Origin: Marinobacter sp.
GTDB taxonomy: Bacteria > Pseudomonadota > Gammaproteobacteria > Pseudomonadales > Oleiphilaceae
Assembly: GCA_018402255.1 (NCBI GenBank)
Contig: JAGYIS010000005.1
Location: forward strand, 222,153 to 286,152
Length of the DNA stretch: 64,000 nucleotides
Reading direction: 5' to 3'
Each line of letters begins with the position of its first letter. Position 1 is the stretch's first letter. Below, one piece after another: positions 54,437 through 63,219 of this stretch. The notes below the pieces were generated by a model. The model ran no database searches, was not told the origin of the DNA, and worked only from the letters and a program-made list of their open reading frames with translations. A program made the position numbers and the translations under genes.

Positions 54437-56784
54437 GTGAAGGTCTCCGCATCGGGGTGTGCCAGTTCAAAACGTCGGTTGGCCAGTTCCTCGGCCACTC
54501 GTGGCAGGTCGCCGGCAGGCACCGGCCGGCTCAGTCCGAACCCCTGGCCGAGGTCGCATTGCCAGGTTTGCAGCAAGGCCCAGGCATCCATACTTTCAAT
54601 CCCTTCTGCCACGACGAGCAACCCAAGACCGTGCGCCATCTCGATGGTGGATCTGACGATCAGCTGGTCCTGGGGTTCAGAGGCCAGTTTCAGGACAAAG
54701 GATTTGTCGATCTTGAGCTCGTGAACCGGCAGGGTTCTGAGTTGCGACAGCGACGAATAGCCGGTGCCGAAGTCGTCGACTGAGAGCTTGGCGCCCAGTG
54801 CCCTCAGCTGGTTCAGTGTGGTCAGGGCTTTCTCGGGCTCTTCCATGACCGCGCTTTCGGTGACTTCCAGCGTGATGCAGGCCATACCGCCGGGCAGCTG
54901 CTTGAAACAACGGGCAACGTGATCGGTCAGGCCTGCCCAGGCCAGATCCATGGCTGACAGGTTGATGGCCACACCGAAGGTCAGGCCTGCCTCTTGCCAG
55001 ACCTGCGCATCCGAGGCAACGAGTCCAAGAATGTGGGCCGTCAGGTCGTGAATCTGGCCAGAGCGTTCGGCCAGAAAGATAAATTCTTCCGGTGAGATAA
55101 AGCCTAGCTCGGGATGAATCCAACGCACCAGCGCTTCAACCTGAACCAGTTGTCCGGTGCGCAGGTCCAGTTTGGGCTGGTAATGCATGGTCAGACCCTG
55201 CTGTGTGATGGCCTGGTGCAGATCGGCAATGAGTTTTAGCTCACGCAGGTGGTTTTCGTCCTCACCGGCCTGATAGCGGATAACAGCGGCCTGGCCGTCC
55301 TGGGCCTTCTCAAAGGTCAGGTTCAGGCGGCGACGGAGCTCGTTGGAATCGCTGGCATCGGTGGGTAACGCCATGGTCACCAGCGTCATTTTCAGTGAAA
55401 ACGGCGTATTGTCGACCTGCAACGGTTTGCGTAACTGTTCCGCGAGGGCGGAGGCCCGACCATCAAGCTGCGCTGGCTCAGCGGCCGGAAGAACCGCGAG
55501 AAATTCGTCGCCGCCGGTGCGGGCCAACAAAAGAGCATCCGGAAGGGCTTCGCGCAGGCGGCCGGATATCCCGACCAGCACTTTGTCGCCTAGCTCGAGT
55601 CCCAGGGTGTCATTGATTTCTGAGAGCTCGTCCAGGCGAACGCCGATCACGCTGCAGGGTGTTTGCGCATTGAACAGCTCTTTGGCCAGGTGAATCAGTG
55701 CGTTGCGATTTCCCAGCGCCGTCACATCGTCGTGAGAGGCGGTGTAACGTATTTGTTCTTCCCGTTCACGCAGGCGGCCGAGCATGTCGGTGAACGCCTG
55801 GCCCAGCTCGGTGATTTCACCACCACCGGTAAGCTCTGGCGGCGGTGGGGGGTTGTCCTTACCGACCGCCCGGGCATAGTCCGCCAGCTGCAGGACCGGT
55901 TTACCAAGTGACCGGGCGATGTAGAGCGCGACCACAATGGCGATAAACAATATCACCATCACCAACAACAGCACTTCCGTAACTCGCTGGTAGAAGCGTT
56001 GCAGACTGGCATCCCGGTTGATCAGAAGGACCGCTTGCAGATCGTTGCTGGCATCAAGCGGGACCACTCGTAAAAAAAAGCGGGCGTCTTCCATTGGCAG
56101 TATGTTGTTGTCCGGATTCGTCCGTTCTTGCGCTCGTGCCAGCTCCACCCCGGAACTGGCTGCGATCACTTGGCGGGCTTGGTCATCCGCGGCTCCGCTG
56201 CGAAAGTACACCTGGGTGTCTGACAGGCTGGCAATTGACTCAGCCAGATCATTGTCCAGCGCAAATCCGGCGGCCATCCAGGCTCTCAGACCGGGTGCCT
56301 GGACCGGGATCAGGAGCAGTTCGTAGCCAGCCTGATCGATGGTCATCAGCTGGCGACCGTAGCCTTGTGTGAGGGCAGACTGAAAACTGTCGGAATGTAT
56401 CTGTGGGGTGTCGCCATTGAGCGTGGAGGCCAGGGGCTGGCGGGCCTGGTCCAGGATCACCGCGAAGGCGGCGCCGACCCGTTGACTGTGATTGTCCAGT
56501 GCGCTGAGCATGGTGGCGTCGTCACCGCTGGCGATGGCAGAACGAAAACCAAAATCCTGAACCAGTACTGACAGGCGAGACAGCTCCAGCGCGGTGCGGC
56601 GACTCATGATTTCGTCGGTCAGGCGCTGACCTACATCGAGCTGCGCAGCAGCGCGGTTTTCTTCCTCATCAAACAGATAGGCGGTAAACAGGGCGCTGAT
56701 GGTCAGGCTGACCAAGGCCACCAGGACCACCATGGCAAGAATCAGGCGTCCCCGAAAACCAAGCGGAGAATGCATCAAAGCCAT
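54433..56784 (-). CDS. Membrane GGDEF-EAL protein, probable c-di-GMP phosphodiesterase
   Basis: The 783-residue product has a membrane helix (about 13-36), a large periplasmic sensor (37-268), a second helix (271-290), a HAMP-like linker, GGDEF (about 350-505) and EAL (about 520-770). GGDEF itself is intact (424-428), but the upstream metal-site motif DxDxFK is RLDELS, with Arg383 at the usual first Asp, and no RxxD site is seen, so cyclase activity is doubtful. EAL residues are all present: Glu550, Asn608, Glu640, Asp670-Asp671, Lys691. I infer a phosphodiesterase controlled by a periplasmic signal. Its ATG overlaps the cupredoxin stop (TGATG). Confidence 0.92.
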   Translation of the reverse strand: MALMHSPLGFRGRLILAMVVLVALVSLTISALFTAYLFDEEENRAAAQLDVGQRLTDEIMSRRTALELSRLSVLVQDFGFRSAIASGDDATMLSALDNHSQRVGAAFAVILDQARQPLASTLNGDTPQIHSDSFQSALTQGYGRQLMTIDQAGYELLLIPVQAPGLRAWMAAGFALDNDLAESIASLSDTQVYFRSGAADDQARQVIAASSGVELARAQERTNPDNNILPMEDARFFLRVVPLDASNDLQAVLLINRDASLQRFYQRVTEVLLLVMVILFIAIVVALYIARSLGKPVLQLADYARAVGKDNPPPPPELTGGGEITELGQAFTDMLGRLREREEQIRYTASHDDVTALGNRNALIHLAKELFNAQTPCSVIGVRLDELSEINDTLGLELGDKVLVGISGRLREALPDALLLARTGGDEFLAVLPAAEPAQLDGRASALAEQLRKPLQVDNTPFSLKMTLVTMALPTDASDSNELRRRLNLTFEKAQDGQAAVIRYQAGEDENHLRELKLIADLHQAITQQGLTMHYQPKLDLRTGQLVQVEALVRWIHPELGFISPEEFIFLAERSGQIHDLTAHILGLVASDAQVWQEAGLTFGVAINLSAMDLAWAGLTDHVARCFKQLPGGMACITLEVTESAVMEEPEKALTTLNQLRALGAKLSVDDFGTGYSSLSQLRTLPVHELKIDKSFVLKLASEPQDQLIVRSTIEMAHGLGLLVVAEGIESMDAWALLQTWQCDLGQGFGLSRPVPAGDLPRVAEELANRRFELAHPDAETFT

Positions 56785-57425
56785 CAGATATCCTGGAATC
56801 GTTTCTGGAGCCTGTCCAGAGGGCTGTCCGTGTCTGGCTCCGGAGTGAGTTCGATGGCGATTCTTGAGGGCATGTCGGGGGCGACACTCTGGCGTAATGG
56901 CCGGGTATTATCCGGTAGCCGGGGGTGCCAGATGTTGACGGTGATGGCATCACCGTTCTGGGTGGCTGCCGGCACCGTCAGCCGAACCTGGCCCTGGCTA
57001 TCGGTCCGTCCGTAAGCGGTGGTGTCGACAATGATCACGAAGGCCTGCATCTGGTCGTGGATGTTGCAGCCGAGTTCCACAATGCCGGCTTGATCAAATA
57101 CCACCGGTGCTTCTGGTCGGTTGGTGTAGAGCTCCAGTTCAAAGGGCTTGGCTGGCGAAAACGAGTAAACATGATGTTGCGTGTTATCGCGGTTCGGAAA
57201 GTCAACGGTGGAGTTGACCGGAATAACCAGCACACGGGGATCAAACTGTCGGTTCTGTTGGGCGATCTCGGCTGTGACAGGCCGGCCTGAGGGCCCAACG
57301 TCCAGAAACACTACCGCATCGGTGACCGGGCCGCTCGCAGAGGTAAGTGTCAGATCAATTTCCTGGGCCTGAAGCCATGACGGCAGCGCCAATAACGTCA
57401 GGATTGCGCAAAAGCGTCGTTTCAT
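56784..57425 (-). CDS. Periplasmic cupredoxin (methylamine-utilisation-like)
   Basis: The 213-residue product has a signal peptide (1-20) and a cupredoxin domain. The type 1 copper ligands are visible: His84 or His85 in NTQHHVYSFS, then Cys120, His123 and Met126 in GCNIHDQM. Such proteins are often annotated as methylamine utilisation protein although no methylamine genes are nearby. A C-terminal beta-sandwich-like part follows (RLTVPAATQNGDAITVNIWHP). It lies 13 bp behind an unknown gene and overlaps the GGDEF-EAL gene by one base, suggesting that it delivers a redox or copper signal to that sensor; this is inference. Confidence 0.88.
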   Translation of the reverse strand: MKRRFCAILTLLALPSWLQAQEIDLTLTSASGPVTDAVVFLDVGPSGRPVTAEIAQQNRQFDPRVLVIPVNSTVDFPNRDNTQHHVYSFSPAKPFELELYTNRPEAPVVFDQAGIVELGCNIHDQMQAFVIIVDTTAYGRTDSQGQVRLTVPAATQNGDAITVNIWHPRLPDNTRPLRQSVAPDMPSRIAIELTPEPDTDSPLDRLQKRFQDI

Positions 57426-57438
57426 AGAGTAAAACCTG

Positions 57439-58128
57439 TCAGGTTAGGTCTGAGCCCAGCGAAAAATGGATGCGGTTTCTCTCCAACAGGTTTTCCCAGT
57501 AATGACGCATCCAGTCCCAGGCCTGGTTGTTGACCTGGTTGATAAACGGGTCCAGGTCAAGATTGTAATAATCCGGTGTCCCGGCGATCTGCAGGACCGT
57601 CACGGTGATGGCATCATCCAGCTCGTTGGCAAAGGGCTCACCGATCAGCTCGTGAGCCAGCAGGTTGGCCCGGGTGGCTTCCAGATCGATCAGTTCGCCG
57701 GCGCGGATGGACCGGTTGTTGTCGTGCATTTCTTCCATCAGGCGGTGGCACAGGTAGGCTCGTATCAGCAACCCATCCAGACCATCGTAGCGCACCAGCA
57801 GCACAGAAGGCTGGGTGAAGTACCGGGTAGCCGCATCAACAAAGGGCTGAAACAGGTCCGCGATGCCCGCCTCTCTTGAGCAGGCCTCCACGCATTCGAT
57901 TAACCGTGGTGCCATTTCGATGTATTCCACAGCAAACTGGAACAGCGATGTGGCAGGCTGATAACCATCAACCGAAATAACCGAAGGCAGCTGTGCGGCT
58001 TTCTCCTTCATCTGTCGGAGAAATGCGCCGGATCGTGCTTCCTTTCTTCTGGCCTGGCTGATGATCTCAAGAACTGCCTGTGGTGTCATGTCAGGAGATG
58101 CCGGTGTCTGTACAAGTTGAGGTCGCAA
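57439..58128 (-). CDS. Unknown soluble protein heading the cupredoxin operon
   Basis: I do not recognise this 229-residue protein. It appears mostly helical and cytoplasmic, with segments VLEIISQARRKEARSGAFL, ATSLFQFAVEYIEMAPRLIE, GLLIRAYLCHRLMEEMHDN and AWDWMRHYWENLLERNRIHF. The start is uncertain: TTG 58128 has a G-rich Shine-Dalgarno sequence five bases upstream, while ATG 58089 has none. The gap to the cupredoxin gene is 13 bp, so it is almost certainly co-transcribed. A nested hairpin lies 28 bp upstream. Confidence 0.75.
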   Translation of the reverse strand: MRPQLVQTPASPDMTPQAVLEIISQARRKEARSGAFLRQMKEKAAQLPSVISVDGYQPATSLFQFAVEYIEMAPRLIECVEACSREAGIADLFQPFVDAATRYFTQPSVLLVRYDGLDGLLIRAYLCHRLMEEMHDNNRSIRAGELIDLEATRANLLAHELIGEPFANELDDAITVTVLQIAGTPDYYNLDLDPFINQVNNQAWDWMRHYWENLLERNRIHFSLGSDLT

Positions 58129-58155
58129 GGCGCCCCCCCTGTCGAGTAAGGAATA

Positions 58156-58189
58156 CGCAGGCCGGAAAGCGCAACGCTGACGGCCTGCG
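58156..58189 (-). promoter_or_regulatory. Nested hairpin in the operon leader
   Basis: CGCAGGCCG (58156-58164) pairs perfectly with CGGCCTGCG (58181-58189); inside lies AGCG-CAA-CGCT. The structure is 28 bp upstream of the TTG start of the cupredoxin operon's first gene, in its probable 5' leader or promoter. Pairing seen, role inferred; it could also end MATE-gene transcripts. Confidence 0.45.
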
Positions 58190-58282
58190 CCGGCCCTTTA
58201 TTCTTGAATAGTGTAGCCAAGATTTCGGCGGATGCTGAGCATGTCACCGAAGTAATAATGCGGTGCGGCCGTCGAAATCTGA

Positions 58283-59629
58283 TCAATCCCGCCTGAACCA
58301 GGTGTCGGTACGAGTGTAGTTCCAGCACAGCCAGCCCATGGTGACCGCGCGCGCCAGCATCAGGGAGATCAGTGAGAACCAGAGCCCGTGGTTGCCCCAA
58401 CCCGTGGTCAACCACCAGACCGGCACAAAAACCCCGAGTGCGGAGAGCAACATGGTGTTCTGCATTTCGCGGGTGCGGGTCGCTCCGATGAACACACCAT
58501 CCAGCAGGAAACCCCAGACCGATACCAGCGGCAGCAGCCACAACCAAGGCAGGTATTGCCACGCAGTGACACGCACTTGTTCCAGGCCGGTCAGCAGACT
58601 GATCAACCAATGACCGCCGAGCACAAAGGCCAGGGTCAGCAGCACCGAGCCCCAGAGCGACCAGCGCAAAGCGCTGGCGAAGGCCAGCCGGAAGCGGCGC
58701 CGGCTGTTGCGGCCAACGGCCTCTCCGATCAGCGCCTCGGCGGCATTGGCAAAGCCATCCAGTGCGTTTGATATAACGAGCAGAAAGGTAATCAGCACCG
58801 CATTGGCCGCCAGGATAATGTCGCCTTGTCGGGCACCCTGAGCGGTAAAGAATGCGAGTACCAGCAGCAGGGCAATGGTGCGCACCATGATGTAGCGATT
58901 GACCCTGAGAATGACCAGATAGTCAGCCAGCTGACCGACCAGGGCGCGGGTCAGCCGCTGGCCAACCGGCATCCGCCGGAGCACGATTACGAAGCCGATC
59001 ACGGCAGCACCGTATTCCGCCATTACCGTGGCCATGGCGACGCCTCGGCTGTTCCAGCCCAGTACCGTGACGAAGAAGACGTCAAGCACGATGTTGATGC
59101 CGTTGGCTACGATCAACATGATCATTGGCCCGCGCGGGAATTGGGTGCCGATCAGCCAGCCAACCAGCGTGTACTGGCACAGCACGGCGGGCGCGCTCCA
59201 GATCCGGATGGCGGCATATTCCGCTGCCAGTGCTGACACGGACGGGCTCGGGTTCATCAGCGTCAGGCCAAGGCTGATCAGTGGCTTGTGGAACACAATT
59301 AACAACAAACCAATACCGACCGCGAGCACGATCGAGCGCAACAACAGTGCAACCTGCGCGAACGAGTCCCGCTTGCCCCAGGCCTGTGCCGCCAAACCGG
59401 TGGTGCCCATGCGCATAAAGCCGAAGGTCCAGTAGAGAATGCTGAACAAATTGGCGCCCACAGCGACCGCCCCCAGATATTCAGGGCTATCGAGGTGACC
59501 CAGCACGGCGGTATCGACCAACCCCAGCAGCGGCACTGTCAGATTGGTCAGCATCAGCGGCCAGGCCAGTGCCCACAACCGATGGTCGGTGGACGTCAAA
59601 AGAGGCTTTTTATGTGTATTGGTTCTCAA
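58283..59629 (-). CDS. MATE family efflux transporter (DinF-like)
   Basis: The 448-residue product has twelve membrane helices arranged in two six-helix halves. The N-terminal LWALAWPLMLTNLTVPLLGLVDTAVLGHL and FMRMGTTGLAAQAWGKRD, and the later ALDGFANAAEALIGEAVGRN, are typical of the DinF branch of MATE exporters, which use H+ or Na+ to expel drugs or oxidised metabolites. Substrate unknown. It is divergent from coxB and 154 bp upstream of the cupredoxin operon on the same strand. Confidence 0.93.
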   Translation of the reverse strand: MRTNTHKKPLLTSTDHRLWALAWPLMLTNLTVPLLGLVDTAVLGHLDSPEYLGAVAVGANLFSILYWTFGFMRMGTTGLAAQAWGKRDSFAQVALLLRSIVLAVGIGLLLIVFHKPLISLGLTLMNPSPSVSALAAEYAAIRIWSAPAVLCQYTLVGWLIGTQFPRGPMIMLIVANGINIVLDVFFVTVLGWNSRGVAMATVMAEYGAAVIGFVIVLRRMPVGQRLTRALVGQLADYLVILRVNRYIMVRTIALLLVLAFFTAQGARQGDIILAANAVLITFLLVISNALDGFANAAEALIGEAVGRNSRRRFRLAFASALRWSLWGSVLLTLAFVLGGHWLISLLTGLEQVRVTAWQYLPWLWLLPLVSVWGFLLDGVFIGATRTREMQNTMLLSALGVFVPVWWLTTGWGNHGLWFSLISLMLARAVTMGWLCWNYTRTDTWFRRD

Positions 59630-59689
59630 AACTGGTTGTTTATCTCTTTTGGATTTAAAGAAATTTTTAGCCTTTTATTGATCTGTGTC

Positions 59690-59695
59690 TATACT
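59690..59695 (+). promoter_or_regulatory. Possible -10 element of the cox operon
   Basis: TATACT at 59690-59695 in the 189-bp gap between the MATE gene and coxB. The -35 region (TTTAGC, 18 bases upstream) is poor, so this is only a candidate. The leader would be about 115 nt. Confidence 0.3.
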
Positions 59696-59818
59696 CGACG
59701 GAGACGTATCCATAAGCAGACTTTCACTCTGTCGTTTATCCGGTGTTGCGAGCGCCGGGCATCTGTACAGAGGGATGACGCAAAATCCGACAAGAATAAC
59801 ACTCTGTGGAGACACAGT

Positions 59819-60943
59819 ATGCGCGTGCATGCCAAGCGGGCAGTAGCCCTAGCCGCTGGTCTGTTGTTGCCGGTCACTGTCATGGCAGATTGGACCATGA
59901 ACATGTCACCAGGGGTGACCAGCACCAGTAACCAGATTTTTACCCTTCATATGACCATTCTCTGGATCTGTGTCGCCATTGGCGTCGTGGTATTCGGGGT
60001 CATGTTCTGGTCGATTTTTGCCCATCGTAAATCCCGGGGCGCCAAGCCGGCGAATTTCCACGAAAACACCCTGGTTGAGGTGCTCTGGACCATTGTGCCT
60101 CTGGCCATCCTGGTGGCCATGGCCATACCGGCTACCACCACCCTGGTGGAAATGTATGACACCACCGAGTCCGACGTCGATATCAAGATTACCGGCTACC
60201 AGTGGCGGTGGCAGTACGAATACATTGACGATGATTTCAGCTTTTTTTCTAACATGTCGACGCCGCGGGACCAGATCCGAAACCGCCAGGCCAAGGGTGA
60301 GCATTACCTGCTCGAAGTGGATAACCCGGTGGTCATTCCGGTCGGCAAAAAAGTTCGGTTTCTGTTGACGGCTAACGACGTGATTCACTCCTGGTGGGTT
60401 CCTGAGTTCGGCGTCAAGAAAGATGCTATTCCTGGCTTTATCAACGAAACCTGGACACGGGTGGACGAGCCTGGAACCTATCGGGGCCAGTGTACCGAGC
60501 TCTGCGGTAAGGATCATGGCTTCATGCCGGTTGTAGTGAAGGCGGTTCCTGAAGAGGAATACAACGCCTGGGTCGCCGAGCAAAGAGAAGCGGCCGAGAC
60601 CGAGCGCCAGTTGACCGAAAAAGACTGGACACTGGATGAACTGATGGAACGGGGCGAACGGGCTTATGCCACGGCCTGTGCCAGCTGTCACCAGGCAGAT
60701 GGCAGTGGCATGCCACCGGCCTTCCCGGCGCTCAAGGGCAGCCCGATGGCGCTGGAGGATATGGCCGGGCACATTGAGATCGTGGTGAACGGCTCGCCGG
60801 GCACTTCCATGCAGGCCTTTGGCAATCAGTTGAGCGAAGTTGATCTGGCGGCGGTTATTACCTACGAGCGAAATGCCTGGGGTAACAACACCGGTGAAAT
60901 GGTCACTCCGAAAGAAATTTTTGATTACAAGAATCAGCAGTAA
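59819..60943 (+). CDS. coxB: Cytochrome c oxidase subunit II with fused cytochrome c
   Basis: The 374-residue product has a signal peptide (cleavage after VMA, 23), two membrane helices (about 42-66 and 88-108) and a periplasmic CuA domain with ligands His190, Cys225, Glu227, Cys229, His233 and Met236. A C-terminal cytochrome c domain has CASCH (287-291) and a later Met ligand candidate (TSMQAF). This is the caa3-like arrangement of subunit II. ATG 59819 follows GGAG with seven bases. It heads coxB-coxA-ctaG-coxC. Confidence 0.97.
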   Translation: MRVHAKRAVALAAGLLLPVTVMADWTMNMSPGVTSTSNQIFTLHMTILWICVAIGVVVFGVMFWSIFAHRKSRGAKPANFHENTLVEVLWTIVPLAILVAMAIPATTTLVEMYDTTESDVDIKITGYQWRWQYEYIDDDFSFFSNMSTPRDQIRNRQAKGEHYLLEVDNPVVIPVGKKVRFLLTANDVIHSWWVPEFGVKKDAIPGFINETWTRVDEPGTYRGQCTELCGKDHGFMPVVVKAVPEEEYNAWVAEQREAAETERQLTEKDWTLDELMERGERAYATACASCHQADGSGMPPAFPALKGSPMALEDMAGHIEIVVNGSPGTSMQAFGNQLSEVDLAAVITYERNAWGNNTGEMVTPKEIFDYKNQQ

Positions 60944-61000
60944 TCAACGCCAGATAACAACAATCACCAGCCAGAATAAACGGCGGTAACGGGGGTTTTC

Positions 61001-62584
61001 ATGAGTGCGGTTGCAGATACCCACGCCCAGGATCATCATCATGGCCCGGCCAAAGGCATAAGCCGATGGCTGTTGACCACGAACCACAAAGACATCGGGT
61101 CTATGTACCTGATTTTCAGCTTCGCTATGTTCCTGCTGGGCGGCAGCATGGCGATGGTCATTCGGGCAGAGCTTTTTCAGCCAGGCCTGCAGATCGTAGA
61201 GCCTGAATTCTTCAATCAGATGACCACCATGCATGGTCTGATCATGGTCTTTGGCGCCGTTATGCCGGCGTTCGTAGGCCTTGCTAACTGGATGTTGCCG
61301 TTGATGGTCGGAGCGCCCGATATGGCGCTGCCGCGGATGAATAACTGGAGCTTCTGGCTGCTACCCTGTGCCTTCCTGATTCTTGTCTCTACCTTGTTCA
61401 TGCAGGGCGGCGCACCGGACTTCGGTTGGACTTTCTATGCCCCGCTGTCGACAACCTACGGACCGCCAAGCACGACCTTCTTTATCTTTGCTGTGCATAT
61501 CATGGGTGTGTCTTCGATCATGGGTGCGATCAACGTGATTGCCACCATCCTGAACATGCGCGCCCCCGGCATGACGCTGATGAAAATGCCCCTGTTCGTC
61601 TGGACCTGGCTGATCACTGCGTTCCTGTTGATTGCGGTAATGCCGGTTCTGGCGGGCGTGGTCACGATGATGCTGATGGATATTCATTTCGGCACCAGCT
61701 TCTTTGATGCTGCGGGCGGCGGCGATCCGGTGCTGTTCCAGCACGTGTTCTGGTTCTTCGGGCACCCCGAGGTGTACATCATGATCCTGCCGGCATTTGG
61801 TGCGATCTCCCATATAGTCGCGGCGTTTTCCCGTAAACCACTGTTTGGCTATGCCTCCATGGTGTATGCGGTTGGCGCCATTGCGGTGTTGTCATTCGTA
61901 GTCTGGGCGCACCACATGTTTACCGTTGGCATGCCATTGGCGGGCCAGCTGTTCTTCATGTATGCCACGCTGCTGATTGCGGTGCCGACCGGGGTGAAGG
62001 TGTTCAACTGGGTAACGACGATGTTCCGTGGGTCGCTCAGCTTTGAGGCGCCGATGTTGTTTGCCGTTGCCTTCATCATTCTGTTCACCATTGGCGGTTT
62101 CTCTGGCCTGATGCTGGCCATCGCGCCGGCGGACTTCCAGTATCACGACACCTACTTTGTGGTTGCTCACTTCCACTACGTACTGGTGCCGGGTGCCATC
62201 TTCGGTATTTTTGCTTCGGCCTACTTCTGGTTGCCCAAGTGGACCGGCCATATGTACGACGAGACACTCGCCAAGACCCATTTCTGGCTATCCTTTATCG
62301 GCATGAACCTGGCCTTCTTCCCCATGCACTTCCTGGGCCTGGCGGGTATGCCCCGGCGGATTCCGGATTACGCATTGCAGTTCACCGATTTCAACATGAT
62401 TTCCAGCATTGGTGCCTTCATGTTCGGGGCCACTCAATTGCTGTTCCTGTTCATCGTGGTGAAGTGTGCAAGAGGCGGAGAGAAAGCGCCTGCCAAGCCC
62501 TGGGACGGTGCTGAGGGCCTTGAGTGGACTGTGCCCTCGCCGGCGCCCTACCACACCTTTTCAACTCCACCGGAAGTGAAATAG
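61001..62584 (+). CDS. coxA: Cytochrome c oxidase subunit I
   Basis: The 527-residue product is the catalytic heme-copper subunit with twelve helices. Heme and CuB ligands are visible: the low-spin heme His in MTTMHGLIMVFG, CuB His with the cross-linked Tyr in WFFGHPEVYIMILP, the two CuB His in VWAHHMFTVG, and the heme His pair in DTYFVVAHFHYVL. GHPEVY marks the A1-type, with the D-channel Glu. It pumps protons while reducing O2. Confidence 0.98.
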   Translation: MSAVADTHAQDHHHGPAKGISRWLLTTNHKDIGSMYLIFSFAMFLLGGSMAMVIRAELFQPGLQIVEPEFFNQMTTMHGLIMVFGAVMPAFVGLANWMLPLMVGAPDMALPRMNNWSFWLLPCAFLILVSTLFMQGGAPDFGWTFYAPLSTTYGPPSTTFFIFAVHIMGVSSIMGAINVIATILNMRAPGMTLMKMPLFVWTWLITAFLLIAVMPVLAGVVTMMLMDIHFGTSFFDAAGGGDPVLFQHVFWFFGHPEVYIMILPAFGAISHIVAAFSRKPLFGYASMVYAVGAIAVLSFVVWAHHMFTVGMPLAGQLFFMYATLLIAVPTGVKVFNWVTTMFRGSLSFEAPMLFAVAFIILFTIGGFSGLMLAIAPADFQYHDTYFVVAHFHYVLVPGAIFGIFASAYFWLPKWTGHMYDETLAKTHFWLSFIGMNLAFFPMHFLGLAGMPRRIPDYALQFTDFNMISSIGAFMFGATQLLFLFIVVKCARGGEKAPAKPWDGAEGLEWTVPSPAPYHTFSTPPEVK

Positions 62585-62600
62585 CCCGGGAGGCATGACC

Positions 62601-63203
62601 ATGGCCAATGAAACTGCAAATGAGCAGCCTGAACGTCGCAGCAATTCGAAAGTGATTGCCTGGTGTCTGTCGGGTGTCGTGGGCATGTTTGCTTTTGGCT
62701 TTGCGCTGGTCCCGCTTTACGACGTGTTTTGCGAGATTACCGGAATCAATGGCAAAACCGGTGGCCGCTATGAATCCGGCGCGACGCAACAGGTGGACGA
62801 GAATCGCACCGTCAGGGTGCAGTTTCTGGCCAGCAATGGCCCGGGTATGACCTGGGAGTTCCGGCCGGTGGTGCGCAGTATTGATGTGCATCCAGGCCAG
62901 CCAGTCACGGTCAATTTCTACGCAGCCAATGGCACCGATCACGCCATGGTAGGTCAGGCGGTGCCAAGCCTGGCACCCTCCGAGGGTACTCAGTTCTTCC
63001 ACAAGACAGAGTGTTTCTGCTTTAACCAGCAACCCCTGGAAGCCGGTGAAAGTGTCGAGATGCCGCTGATCTTTATTGTTGATCGGGATCTGCCGGAGCA
63101 CATCACCAAGCTGACCCTGTCCTACACGCTTTACGATCAGGGCAAAATGACCGACGTGTCCCGCTCTGATCGCACACAAACAACAACAAACAATAACGGC
63201 TAA
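62601..63203 (+). CDS. ctaG: Cytochrome oxidase copper chaperone CtaG (Cox11)
   Basis: CtaG delivers copper to the CuB site of subunit I. The 200-residue product has one N-terminal membrane helix (about 20-42, VIAWCLSGVVGMFAFGFALVPL) with VPLYDVFCEITGINGKTG, and the copper-binding KTECFCFNQQPL in the periplasmic immunoglobulin-like domain. ATG 62601 has GGAGG eight bases upstream; the ATG two codons earlier is too close to it. It lies between coxA and coxC, the usual order. Confidence 0.97.
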   Translation: MANETANEQPERRSNSKVIAWCLSGVVGMFAFGFALVPLYDVFCEITGINGKTGGRYESGATQQVDENRTVRVQFLASNGPGMTWEFRPVVRSIDVHPGQPVTVNFYAANGTDHAMVGQAVPSLAPSEGTQFFHKTECFCFNQQPLEAGESVEMPLIFIVDRDLPEHITKLTLSYTLYDQGKMTDVSRSDRTQTTTNNNG

Positions 63204-63219
63204 GCCATTGGAGAAAGCT

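Noticed and set aside
56784..57425. Cupredoxin protein as evidence of a methylamine-oxidation pathway
   Set aside because: No methylamine dehydrogenase, mau or amine-oxidation gene is in the window; the usual annotation name reflects similarity only.
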